Of a DNA stretch of 64,000 nt, positions 13,166-24,600 are shown one piece after another (the first letter of the stretch is position 1; each line of letters begins with the position of its first letter). The stretch comes from Trichoplusia ni (taxonomy: Eukaryota; Arthropoda; Insecta; Lepidoptera; Noctuidae). Under the pieces are notes generated by a model. The model worked only from the letters and a program-made list of their open reading frames with translations. It was not told where the DNA came from and did no database searches. The position numbers and the translations under genes are program-made. The DNA is taken from contig NC_039493.1 of the NCBI RefSeq assembly GCF_003590095.1, positions 186,001 through 250,000 of the forward strand. The letters are read 5' to 3'.

Positions 13166-13464
13166 CGTGATGGACAAAATATTTGTTAGTTCCCAGAGCT
13201 AATCACGCACTTTAAAAAACCATACTGGCCACGCGTAGTTGACAAAACACTAAACTTAACTCAGTAAAAGTATCCGTCTGTGTGCCAAAAAAATAGTACT
13301 TAAGAATGTTAGGTGGCACGTTCTACTGTAATATTTATTGAGCTCAAATCACTCCAAACTACAATGAAGCAAAGCATTCCATAGTTATAAATAAGAAGGT
13401 GATTAAATTTAGTAGACACACAATGGTAGCTAATGGTCTACCTAATATAAGTACAATTACTTAC

Positions 13465-13672
13465 CCCAATGGTCATTACGGATCATGGGGTCAACCTTGC
13501 GAACCTTTTTACAAGCATTTGTAACCCCACGGGGAAACTTGGTGAAGTCGTTTCCCGTTACACATTCCCATAAGAATTGACTTTGTAAGGAGTTTGCCAA
13601 TTTTATTCTCAAGTTAGGAGCAAATGTTGTGACTTGTGGAACCGTCGGCGTAGTCACCCAGTAGTACATCAT
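13465..13672 (-). CDS. Orphan first coding exon, product unknown (partial)
   Basis: A minus-strand frame starts MMYYWVTTPTVPQVTTFAPN and ends ...MIRNDHWG at a perfect donor (GGG|GTAAGTAA), leaving phase 1. Residue composition and a dense Lys/Arg/Asp pattern near the end (NACKKVRKVDPMIRNDHW) look like a real protein rather than chance. The double ATG at 13667-13672 is preceded by AAACATT. No downstream exon with a phase-1 acceptor was found, because the next 2 kb on that strand is mostly SINE and retroelement debris. I do not recognise the product. It could be the first exon of a gene whose later exons are far to the left, or a broken gene. Confidence 0.4.
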
Positions 13673-14804
13673 AATGTTTATTTTCGTAGAGTTTAATCAA
13701 TAAACTATCTTTTAAATTATATGGTTACAAAGTTGCAATTTGAGGTTTCATATTGTGAATGCTGGAGTGGACATCTAACATCTAACTGTCTAAAAAAACT
13801 CAGGTGTATTGTGCTCTCACGTTTTCTTACTAACTTTACTTACTTTAACACTTGGTAGTAGACCCTCCGAACTGACTCTGGCTGGAACTTCTTACAACTA
13901 TCCCGATAAAAATGCATGAATAAACAGTAACAGTAAATAAAAAAATAAAAACATTTTTGAGCGCCCAATATCTACCTTTTTGTCGTGAACAATTACCGTG
14001 CTCAACTACCAACAATGTGTTGTTACCTGATAGTAGTTTTATAGTTATTTAAGATTTATATGAAGTCCTTTTCCGAAACCTGTCACTAATTTTATCATAA
14101 TAAGCTTTTATTGACCCTTAGGCACACTATTTAAGTTTTCATAGCCCGCGCTTAACTAAATTACTTTCCAACACGATTTTAGAACAATAAATGACTCATT
14201 AATCACTACATAGTATAAAACAAAGTCGCTTTTTCCGTCATCATGTTGTATGTCCCTATGAACGCTTAAATCTTTAAAACTACGCAACGGATTTTGATGC
14301 GGTTTTCAACAATAGATAGAGCAATTCTTGAGGAAGGTTTTAGTGTATAATAAGTTTAGGTTTTGTGTAAACTGACAATATTACAACGATATTAGTTAAA
14401 CATGTCGGAAAAAATTAAGCCATTCGAGAGCTTTCCTCGAGAACGCTGCCAAAACCTTTTGAGTTACAACAAAACTATGTATGGCGGGTTTGTACCTCTT
14501 TAATAAATCTACAAAAAAGTCCGCGGTGGTATATGTCTATCTTCCAAGGATAACCCACAATAACCATTTTTATGTGTTTTCTTAATACAGTAAAATTATG
14601 GGTTATTTACGAACCTATTTTTAACAATACAGTATTAATCCTTATCCAAATAAATAAGTTAGATATATTATACATGTAATATAGAACAAAATTGCCTTTT
14701 ACACTACACCAAAAAAGTGAATAGGTAATGAGTTATCGTAATATTAAAATCTCCGCGCGAGAAATTAAAAATCGATGAAACGTAGCGAAGATATCGTTGG
14801 CATC

Positions 14805-15041
14805 TATATACTAATATACTTATACTAATATATAAAGCTGAAGAGTTTGTTTGTTTGTTTGAACGCGCTAATCTCAGGAACTACTGGTTCAAATTGAAAA
14901 AAATATTTTTGTGTTGAATAGACCATTCATCGAGAGAGGTTTTAGGCTATATATCATCACGCTGCGACCAATAGGAGCGACGAAAAAGTCATAACTTATA
15001 TCTTCTAACCACGCAGACTAAGTCGCGGGCAACAGCTAGTA
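14805..15041 (-). repeat. Family I repeat (inverted copy)
   Basis: It is the reverse complement of the repeat at 1996, close to full length: AAGCTGAAGAGTTTGTTTG, then CTCAGGAACTACTGGTTCAA, then AAGTCGCGGGCAACAGCTAG. An adjoining tract of short TATACTAATATA-like repeats lies on its left edge. Confidence 0.75.
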
Positions 15042-15069
15042 TATTAATATAATATAAAATAAATGCGGG

Positions 15070-15283
15070 CAACATCACATACATTGTTCTGAACGCAAAG
15101 TAAGTTGCTAAAGCACTTGTGTTCTGGAATTCAGATAAAACGAAGGTACCACAAACACCCAGACCCGAGGCAATGTAGAAATGTTAATTCTTACATTGAC
15201 CCGACCAGGGATCGAACCCGGGACCTCAGAGCTAGCGACACCTTGAAACCGGTGCGTACGTCACTCGACCACGGAGGTCGTCG
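15070..15283 (-). repeat. tRNA-derived SINE, family IV (inverted)
   Basis: On the minus strand it reads CGACCTCCGTGGTCGAGTGACG, CGCTAGCTCTGAGGTCCCG, GGTTCGATCCCTGGTCGGG, then a body ending near CAGAACAATGTATGTGATGT. The sense copy is at 22001-22215, so the two form an inverted pair 7 kb apart around TM-1. Confidence 0.75.
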
Positions 15284-16499
15284 TTTCATTTTTTAACTCT
15301 TAATGGCGTCCACAAATGTTTTGCAAACAAACAACAAACAGGAATTTACGAAAATGTTTTGTAAAAGAAACGTATGGAATTAATCAGTGAATTTAGCGGA
15401 GCAAACTAAGTCAAATTGCGTGCAAAGGTACGTACGACAGCTGTTGGCTCCTAAATTATGAACATAATAGAATTGTATGGTACCCGCCGAATGCTTTAAA
15501 TATCAATTTATATTGTCTGGATGTCACAAAAGGAGAAACCCTGCGTATGTCGTCTGTTTAGCGCTTCAGACGAGGCCTATTGTCCTATTTATTAGGCAAT
15601 CTTTACTTTCTCAGGCGATGGAATTCCAATAACATCTTATAGAATTTTCGTGAATTTATTGAGATAGAACTTGTTTTGCTTCCAAGTGTATTTTTAGTAG
15701 GCGCTTGAATTTAACAAGATTTTTTAGGTTTAAAGAACAAAAATAAAGCATAATAAATGTTTAACAAATATGGGTTAAATCTCCCCATTGATTGTATAAT
15801 CCAAACCATCACCTATCTAATTACAATAGAACTATGTAAATACGCGAAACCAGTGAAACCGTACAAATATTCTAAAGGAAAACAACATGAAACACTAATA
15901 AAACTTACACCTTACCAAAGTTTGCTTAACAGCCATTTTGATTATTTATTATCTGTGCTGTAATGGCGGCAACAAAAATACATCTTGTGTGAAATTTCCA
16001 CATTACGGACCATGAGACACTGCCTAGTGCGAACGTACAGATAACGGTGCCAAAGTCCCTTTTTACCCTTTGGAAACAGACCCGTAAATAAACAATTAGT
16101 GACTAGACATATTTTATAAAAGGTTTTATACAAAGAGTTCTAGAAAAACCATTCCACCTCTTTGTTAATTAAAGCAGTGAAAGTAATGTTGTCGCAGAGG
16201 TTCCGACGCTGTTTGCAATTTAAGTTCTGTAAAGCGAATATAAAAGTTTTAAGTAATTTGTGGGAATCCACTGAGGAACTATTAAGTAAACTCTACGTTT
16301 CTCAATTAACGGCAAGTCGGAGTAATATTGTTTTCTAAAAAGGTTTTGAACTAACGACCTGTTTTATAGGTAAATGTTTTTTTTTTTTAAGCTAAGATGC
16401 TTGACAATGGTATGATTGCAGAAGTGCTAAGTCAAAGGTCTTGAGGTCAATCTGAAGGCACGCACCGACCAGTCGAATGTGTGTGCGTTGAAGAAATAT

Positions 16500-16710
16500 C
16501 ACAGCTTCTGTGATTCGAAAGGCACGTAAACATGCGGGTTCTGCCCGATCTCTCTCCGGTCGATTGTCGACCCATCGGGCTATGTGAGTAAGGGAACAGA
16601 GACAGTGCACCTGTATTGGCTTTCGCGATTACTCGCTATGTGCACCTCGCGTATCTGATTAGATCATAACACCTCCTTCGCCTTGGACGACCTCGATGAC
16701 GTTGTCCTTT
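16500..16710 (+). repeat. Retroelement-like fragment, GC-richer than surroundings
   Basis: It contains CCGATCTCTCTCCGGTCGAT, CCCATCGGGCTATGTGAGTA and ACAGTGCACCTGTATTGGC. These resemble the tail of a dispersed lepidopteran element. No coding remnant was recognised. Confidence 0.5.
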
Positions 16711-17323
16711 CGCGTCGATCAAGCTGCATTCGCATGACATGACTAGAACAATTCTACTTTATTCTGACTGTTTTTTCTCCGACAAAATTTGGGTTTTGGG
16801 TTTTTATACTACTTTATATTAAATCTTCATGAACATAGTACAAAATCTTCAACATCTCATTTTGAATTAAGCTTCTGGCTAAGCACCAAAAAGGTTCTAA
16901 CCATAATAAACTCCTCGTAAACAAATCGATCGAATGAAAATCTGATTTGACCTTACCGTTCTTGTCTTGAATATTGAATAATAAAATCTGTGAAAAATAC
17001 AATCTTGAGCTTTAAATGAATTGTCTTGTAGCACTTTGAGGGATTGAGAGAACTCAACATAATTTGTATAGACAGGTGGCAATGACCGTGACGGTTTGAG
17101 GCGAAAAACAGAAGATTCTAGAAAATATTGCAGGCTCACTGGTATTGTATAACTGTTAAAATGTTTTTTCGCAGACGAAAATGTGAGCAACCTTTCAGGA
17201 TACATTTTAAGTCGCCATTAAATTAATCTTTGTCATTTTGAAGTCTGTGTCGCAAGCCTGACTCGCAATTGACCGTTATTTTTGAAACCGGCATATAATG
17301 ACAGTTTTGTTTGTTTCCTTCAG

Positions 17324-20300
17324 GTTGATCACCTTCGGGTTAGCTTGCATTCTCTCCTGCGCCATATTCTTCGGCTTGACAATCGCCATCATCGCCGGCA
17401 TCGCCTATGGGTATAACTACTCTATGGCCGAGTTTATTACGTTCACACGTACGTATATACTTCCCTTTAAAAGATACAAAAGAAATCAATATAGCAAAGC
17501 TAAACTCACATACCTACTGTCTTGGAAAAACGACTCCTGCGCTAAAGAATTTAATCCGTCGATAAACTGTAGAATTGAAACCATACGTCATAAGCCAGTA
17601 CACGAGTATGTGCTACTTGATTGCTAACATAAATAAAAATGATTTTCTTCAAATGTTATGACGTTTATTTTCATTTCTTGTATATAATAATAAATACTTG
17701 TTTATATTTATATTTGTATTGTATCTCACTTTCAGGGTCTGACGTGACCGTGTTCATGCGTCGCGGACAGTTCGGAGACAAACCGGATCTCGGGCAACGG
17801 TTTAGGAGAACTGGAGAAGAAGACTGTAAGTATTTGTTTGAAATACTTTGATCAAGAGCTGTCGTTGTTAAATAAATAATTATGAGTCCGACAAATTAAG
17901 GAATGAAGATATTATAATAGCATTAAAAATATGTAACAGCCTCCAAATACCTGTTAGATGGAGGCCATAACCCACTACCCAAGTTGCATTTAACTCGTTT
18001 TTGTCTATTGTGTCCCACTGCTGGGCAAAGGCCTCCCCAAATCCTTCCACGACTCTCTGTTTTGAGCCCCTTGGGACCAACCCATGTGTTAAGCGTTTAG
18101 ATCGTCTCGCCACCACTTCCTAGGCCGCCCGCGCCCGTTTTGCTTTAAATATTATATCATCTTTGTTACGCCCAACGCTCCAAAAGTGATTTAGGAGTAA
18201 TATCCTTATGTACCTAACATTACGGACATTATGGACTTCAATAGAGTATTATATTTTCAGTATTCACTTCGAACGCCACCAACGATTACGAGGACCAGCG
18301 GCCTCGGTCGGAGAGCAAGCCGCTCGCCGACACGTGGCTGAAGTCCCAGGACACGAGGAAGTACGCCGAGATCCTCACAAGATACTCCCCCAGAAAGGGG
18401 GACATGCTGGAGCAGCCGGGAGTGCAGGAGCCCACGAGAGTACTACCCACTGACAGTAATGTGAGTAGCCTAATAATATAGTAGGATCTGGTGACGCACT
18501 CAAAGCTTTTTTTTTTTGTTAAGGCGGGGCTATCTTTATGGACACCCACCTCCTCGGGGGAGGAAATGGGTAGTGTCAGACTCTTACTGACTAAACATGA
18601 ACCGCTGTGTTACGTCTGCCGCGTTTTTGTATCGGTGTATGTGCGTTGCAATGCTTCATACACAAGTAATCTAAGCCTACTGTAAATTAAGTAAAAAGGA
18701 GTTACGTATTATTTTGAAGACCCTAAACATCGTTCTAGAAGTTGACGGTTTATTCTGCTACGGATTAGATTTATACTCCATCCCAGATGAACGTCCCTTA
18801 TCATGAGCTTATACGGGAAGGTTGAGGTGAATAGAATTGCGATTCAAAAATGAATAAAAATATTCGTTCGCTATCCAAATTCTAAAACAGGAATTCTTCT
18901 TTAACTCAAGTTTCTCATCGAGTATTTGCAATTCAAATGTGGTAATGCAATCTAAACGTCAACGATCCTTAGATTGATATTACTTTGTAGTTACACATCC
19001 CACATTATTCTACCATGGAAGAGTATTGAAGCAGACTAACAAATAATTTATCCAGTACCTACAATAAGCTAGATTCGAACTATACACTGCTATGCTAACA
19101 AAGTTCATTGATAAATAGGTTAATTTAACTTCATTAAGCAGTCTAGCTCTTAAATTACTACCTAATCAGACCGTCTAAGCATTTTCAGCTAGACAACTTT
19201 TAATTAATGAATGCAGTACAATTTACTTTCAATTACGTCAACACAATGAATTGACGCAATTAGAGACGTAGCAATACTATGCGAGTATCGAGAGAATGTT
19301 TCTTATTGACAACGATTAATTAAAGGTAGGCAGACTCTAGAATGGGTAAGGACTAGCGGGAGAGTCTTGAACTCCTTGGTTTAAACGTAAGGTCTTTCGC
19401 GCACTACGCACCATTTATTCCTTCGGGCAACTAGCTGCCTTTCAGCGGTATGGCCATGGAAGAAATTATAATTGTTATTAAACTATCTCGTACAAACGCA
19501 AACCAAAGAAAAGTCATTGAATTTTTCCTTTTCTAAAGAGACAAATCATATTGTATCTTTATAGCAGATCGCGCATTTTCAGGCAAGTTTATTATTCTAC
19601 ATGCCAGTGCAATATTTTGTTGCGAGCTTGTGTAAAGCCAAATACACACACGTTTACTCATTATGCCCATGAACCGGCTGCGCTCAGCCATCTAGCTTTC
19701 GGCGCAGCCAGAAATTCGTGAATGCCTTATGCACGGGCTGCAACACAACGTGATGTCTTACTAGCTGCCAAAACTTGCCCCAGGCAGAATGCCTAGTGCG
19801 ATAAATGCGGCCTAATGGTATACCTTAATATAAGGCGCACTCGAAATATACGGTTATTTGAAATTATTTGCTTTATCGTTAATTGTTTCATTAATTATAA
19901 GAAAACTAAATTAAGTAAAGTTAATGAAAGAAAAGGTAACGCTCGACGTGCAAACTTAGTTCAAAGTCACCAAGACACTACCACAATTCAAACTCATAGA
20001 GAATGTTACGAAAGCTAGGGTCTTCAGAGACTAGATCTTGTGGAACTTTTGTAACCTCATGTACGAAAGGTTTGCTCTCTAGTACATGACACGCTATGGA
20101 CTAATTACAATTGTCATCGACAAACAACAGTTTTTTAAAGAAGACATGTATAAAACCTGTCTTTCTCACATTATAGGAAGGAGAACAGGAACAAACGGAA
20201 GGGCGCTACAGACCGACGGAGTCTTCCATCATATCGATCGTACCAAACCCGCTGATACCCACTGTGTCTTGGCGCAGTGGCTCCTCAGAGATCATGATGA

Positions 20301-20884
20301 GAAACTTCAAGCCCATGCAAGACTTCACTTCGATCAACAGAGGGACAGAACTACCAGACACCCTGTTCCCGCCCGTCGACCAAGATGGATCGAAGTCGAT
20401 TAACATAATTAATCCCAAAGAAATGGCAAAGGGATCCGTCGACGATAAACTACGAGATGATTTTCATAAAAGGTTAGGATTTTTGTACCGAAAATTAGTT
20501 CAATAGAATTAGGTACAAAAAATTGCTCTTGGAATAAACCAAGAACTTCAGCAACCAGACTTAGTTACCCAGCATTTATCGCCATTGCAACACCGTATCA
20601 GTTTTACAGATCGCAATACGTTAGTAAAGTAGTAATGAAATTACATTCAAATTTACAACGTAGGTCATTTCGAACTGTCGACAAATGTTTGTGGAAGACC
20701 CACATCGAGCTCCAAGGCTTTCACATTAGGAACTGAGATTTTCATTTTATTGAATTCCTCTTATGTTTCGTCTACTTTCAGCTATGTACCAATGCGTGTG
20801 TGGGGGACTACCACACGTCCTGTCATCTCCGACGAAGTCAACGATGACGTGGACGAGGACAACATCGTATACAAACCCGTGTAG
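17324..20884 (+). CDS. TM-1: single-pass membrane protein of the GIxxGYxY family (5' exon missing)
   Basis: Five exons join in frame: 17324-17448, 17736-17825, 18261-18460, 20177-20472 and 20782-20884 (stop TAG). They encode 271 residues after a missing first exon, since the first exon here begins in phase 2. The first exon encodes a long hydrophobic helix ending AGIAYGYNYS. Exon size (125 nt) and both phases equal the matching exon of TM-2. After the helix come a basic RFRR convertase-like site, an NAT sequon and a long acidic, Ser/Pro-rich tail of about 210 residues ending NIVYKPV. TM-2 and TM-3 are much shorter in this tail. The function is unknown. By comparison with the paralogs I infer an N-in/C-out membrane protein with a glycosylated ectodomain. 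An unspliced start at 17298 is possible but would read intron sequence. Confidence 0.75.
17998..18135 (+). repeat. Retroelement 3'-end fragment in a TM-1 intron
   Basis: It contains TGTCCCACTGCTGGGCAAAG, GCCTCCCCAAATCC and CCACCACTTCCTAGGCCGCC, which resemble the widespread 'ACTGCTGGGCAAAGGCCTC' retroelement tail. It lies between the second and third visible exons of TM-1. Confidence 0.65.
18515..18625 (+). repeat. Dispersed repeat fragment in a TM-1 intron
   Basis: A poly-T run is followed by TAAGGCGGGGCTATCTTTAT, CTCCTCGGGGGAGG and TAGTGTCAGACTCTTACTGAC. A related, more degenerate piece is at 21464-21530 (GTAAGGCGGGAGAATTCCCA, TTTTCTGGGGAGAAAATG). Confidence 0.5.
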
Positions 20885-21039
20885 ATACCGCGCATGCGCG
20901 AAAATACGGTCTTATTGTTACACATGAGTAAAATACTTCTGAGTGTAGAAAGAAGTTTTTTTTTCAGAAAAACACTTTAACTGGGGAACATTGTTTTATT
21001 ATATTACACGTATACCTAACATTCATGGATGCTCAGCAT

Positions 21040-21247
21040 ACTAACATTATAAACGCGAAAGGTTGTATGTATGGATGTTTGTTCGTCTTTCACGTAAAAA
21101 CCACGGTAAGCATTTAGACGAAACTTGGTACAGAGATAGTTTATGACCATGATTAGCACTGAGGATAGTTTTTTATCCCGATTTTATGAGACCGAGGGGA
21201 TCATTTTTGATTTGTAGATTATAGGCCCGCGGGCAACAACTAGTATA
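21040..21247 (+). repeat. Interspersed repeat, family II
   Basis: It has the same order of blocks as 11561: CTAACATTATAAACGCGAAAG, GTATGGATGTTTGTTCGTC, GAGGATAGTTTTTTATCCCG and GCCCGCGGGCAACAACTAGTA. It lies between the convergent 3' ends of TM-1 and TULIP-A. Confidence 0.7.
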
Positions 21248-21463
21248 TAATGAAATGCCTGTGGGTAAGCAATCCTAAACTAACATTGCCACTATTAATA
21301 GTTAATTATTAAGGGGCGTATTACGAAGTACGCTATGAAGATATAGTCGACTCCGCGTTTTGTTATTACAAAGACATAAATGTAAGTCGATCCTAACTGC
21401 ACGTAAATTTGGTCTGCCATTGCTTTTTTTTATGAAAAGCAAGTTGTAAAATTCAATGAGGTC

Positions 21464-21530
21464 TTTTTCTCGGTAAGGCGGGAGAATTCCCATGGACCCA
21501 CGTTTTCTGGGGAGAAAATGAATATCTTCT
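21464..21530 (+). repeat. Degenerate dispersed repeat fragment
   Basis: It resembles the element at 18515 (GTAAGGCGGGAGAATTCCCA then GGACCCACG and TTCTGGGGAGAAAATG). It is too short for a class call. Confidence 0.35.
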
Positions 21531-21697
21531 CTTACTATTTTTATGAATTCGTGGCTATGAACAAAAATTCATTGACTGTATATTAAATAAAAAAAAACAT
21601 AAGTTTACGAAGATACGCAAACTATATTCAACAACGACATCATTATTAAAGGATTGTTTTAGCATCACCAACAATTCGCTAAGACGTGTTTTTCACC

Positions 21698-24600
21698 TTA
21701 AGCCTTTCTGTTTAATCCTCGAAATCGTTTCTTAAGTTTCGGGAACTGCTTCTTCAATGGCATGAAAGTAGCCTGTTCAGCTTTGTCGCCTTCTTCCAGA
21801 GTCTTGAATACTTCGACGTCAGTCGGAATATATATTTCTTTCTCAGGAGCATTTTTCAAACGGTGATTGTCTTCATTACTGGCCTCATTTGCTGGTGGCG
21901 TAGGTTTTTTCTCTAAAAAACAGATTTTAACATTTAAGAATAACAAGAAATCAAACATTCGCACTCTGGAGTCTTAATACTCTTTCATCATCATCATCAT
22001 GGCGACCTCCGTGGTCGAGAGGCGTACGCACCGGTTTCAAGGTGTCGCTAGCTCTGAGGTCCTGGGTTCGATCCCCGGTCGGGCCAATTTAAAAACTCAT
22101 TTCTACATTGTCTCGGGTTTGTGGTACCTTCGTTGTATCTGAATTCCATAACACCAGTGCTTTAGCAAACTTACTTTGGGTTCAGAACAATGTATGTGAT
22201 GTTGTCTGCATTTATTTATTTATTATTTATTATCATCATCAGCTCAGCCTATAGCTGTCCACTGCTGGACATAGGCCTCTCAATACGTAACTCTTTATAA
22301 GAAGTTTATTAAAAAGAACATATTAGAGTATTCTAGAATAACATCATTGTTGATAGCTCTAACCTTCCTTCGGTTTTGCGATTTTCATCAAAACTCGAGG
22401 CAACATGGTCTTCAAATAGACACAAATAACTCTGGGCAGTTCTTTATTCAAGTACCCAGCAATTAATGATTCCGCTGAAGAAAATATTACAGCTGGCATT
22501 GTTACAGACATTTCTCTGGAAATAAATAATACCCGTACGGTAAGCGTTAATATCGTCACGTCACCGCTTCCTAGGCCTCCCACGCCGACACCATCCATCC
22601 GCTGACTTCCATAGTGTGGTGATTTTGGTCCAGCGATCGCTGTCCATACGGCCGACGTGACCCACCCAATCCCATTTTAGCCTGGCAGCCTTTTTGGCAA
22701 GTTTACGCTGAATAATAGATGACATGTGTGAGCTTTTGAACCGCTTTCCAATGCGTATGTAGTGGTGTAGGTAGTGTTATTTGCAAGAAAGGAAAAAGAT
22801 GAATGTTACTAAATGCGTTTTGCAACGTTCTTTTGTTTAAACAGACTCTCTCGCCTCACCTGAACTCTATAACCTGTAAATTACGCAAGAATATGGTTGC
22901 CCTTTCCCTAAGGATTTGTCCGTCTTTTCGTGTTTGGATCACAGATTGCTCTGGCTTAAGGTCCAGTTGAATATCAACAGCAACATCATTGATTTCTGCT
23001 GCGAAAGCATAATCCTCCTTCCAACTCGATATCATCTCCACCTTACCACGAATCTGTGAACAAAATTTATGAGGTACTTGGTATGGATGCATTTGGCAAC
23101 TAGAGCCTTGGTAATGTCCATACAAAATATTCTCATAATAATCGCCGGCTACTACCAGTTTGCTTCATTACATTCGGTTGTTTATCCATAGTTAACAAAC
23201 TTTATTTTAAGTATGAATTGAACGTATAGTGCAAGACCTGATCTGACAGTGATTTGCCTGATAGTTTCTATAAGACCTAGTTTACCTACTGATAAATTTC
23301 GTTGAGGGTGACAAGATGGTCAGTTGTGGGCCAACATCGAGCTTAAGTATTCCAGTAATATTCATTGAATTAATATTCATTCATTATTCATCAAAAACAC
23401 GTTAATTTATATTAGTTTTTTCTCTTTTTTATTACCAATTTAGTTTACCTGCAAAGTGCTGAACCTTATTTCTTCGCCGATTATAATAGAGTTCATTTTG
23501 AAAGGTCCGCCGACATTCGCTGAATACAATGTATCTAGGCCAGTAATTATTACGTCCTTTATAATAAGATTCTGATCAACCGATGCGCCTGGACCTGCAC
23601 TAGCTTCCTGTAAGATCATTTTAAGGTTTAACTTTAAGAAAATGAGTGGCTAAGCCACAAATGCACAAGTTGACAGATGTCAGGTCAAGCTACAAAACGA
23701 TCGGTCCATGGATAGGTGACCGTCTATATCATAACGAGTTCCTTCGTGTCAGATGGCACGTAAAATTGTGGGTCCTGGCTGTTATTCATACATCTTTGAT
23801 TGGCATTACGGGTCGTTAGAAGCTATAAAGTCTGACAACCAGCCACACTAAGGAGTAATTTGCTGCCCGTAACTGTCCGCAACATAACTGGATTGAGGAG
23901 GTCAAACAGACAATCGCGCCTTGTAAAATACTGATACTTAGCTGCATCCGGTTACACAGGAAGCCGAACCCAACATGCTTGGGAAAAGTTACTAAAAGAT
24001 TTTACAGGCAATAAGGTATTAAGATTGCATGTCGCTTTGAGACTAAGATCTTCGGGTTAACAAAACTCGCGTCATGATGGGCCAATTGTTACAGCAAAAC
24101 AATTTGCCCATTAGAATGAGGGTTGTGCTCATTCTAACGCAGTCGAATAATAAAACAAAATCTCCTTACGTACCCTACCGTCATTCCAAACTAGATTATA
24201 ATTTGGTATATTCAATGATCCGTCATGTTCGTCCGAAGATATTTTGTTCAATTTTCTGACCATGTCCATCAAATAGTTTGATGTGGCGTGAAATACTTTT
24301 TCTTGTCTGTCTCTGTTGAAAGAGATGTGTTTGTAAGTATAAGTCATTAGATCTTCACCTGATCAGTGAAATAAATCAAACCATTCTGGCGAAACTGCAA
24401 ACAAATTATATCAAAAGAACTGGCACTTCTTTGATGAACATGGGTTTTTTTGGAAAACTGCTAAAAACATTTCTTTTGTCAAATTAATTGTTTATTAACT
24501 TCATTATGGGGTAGGAACTCACATAAACCCGGCAAGGAAACGGGTGAATATGGACGAGGTGTTGCAGAAACTAAACATGGCGGCCTGCAGCTTCGGGACC

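Larger units (their letters stand above)
10573..13464. other. Intergenic or intronic, repeats only
   Basis: It holds repeat fragments at 11561, 12228, 12680 and 13060. Minus-strand frames at 11148-11378 and 11790-11954 look weakly coding but have no matching splice partners. Downstream exons of the orphan exon at 13465 would have to lie here or further left; none was found in the required phase. Confidence 0.45.
13673..17323. other. Intergenic, repeat-containing
   Basis: It contains an inverted family I repeat, an inverted SINE and a GC-richer retroelement-like fragment, each listed separately. I searched here for the missing first exon of TM-1, expected as an ATG exon of about 50-62 bases ending in phase 2, and did not find a convincing one. 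A 102-codon minus-strand frame at 16897-17205 is not supported by splice sites or family similarity. Confidence 0.5.

Noticed and set aside
16897..17205. 102-codon minus-strand open frame
   Set aside because: No family similarity, no splice context and AT-rich composition; it looks like a chance frame.
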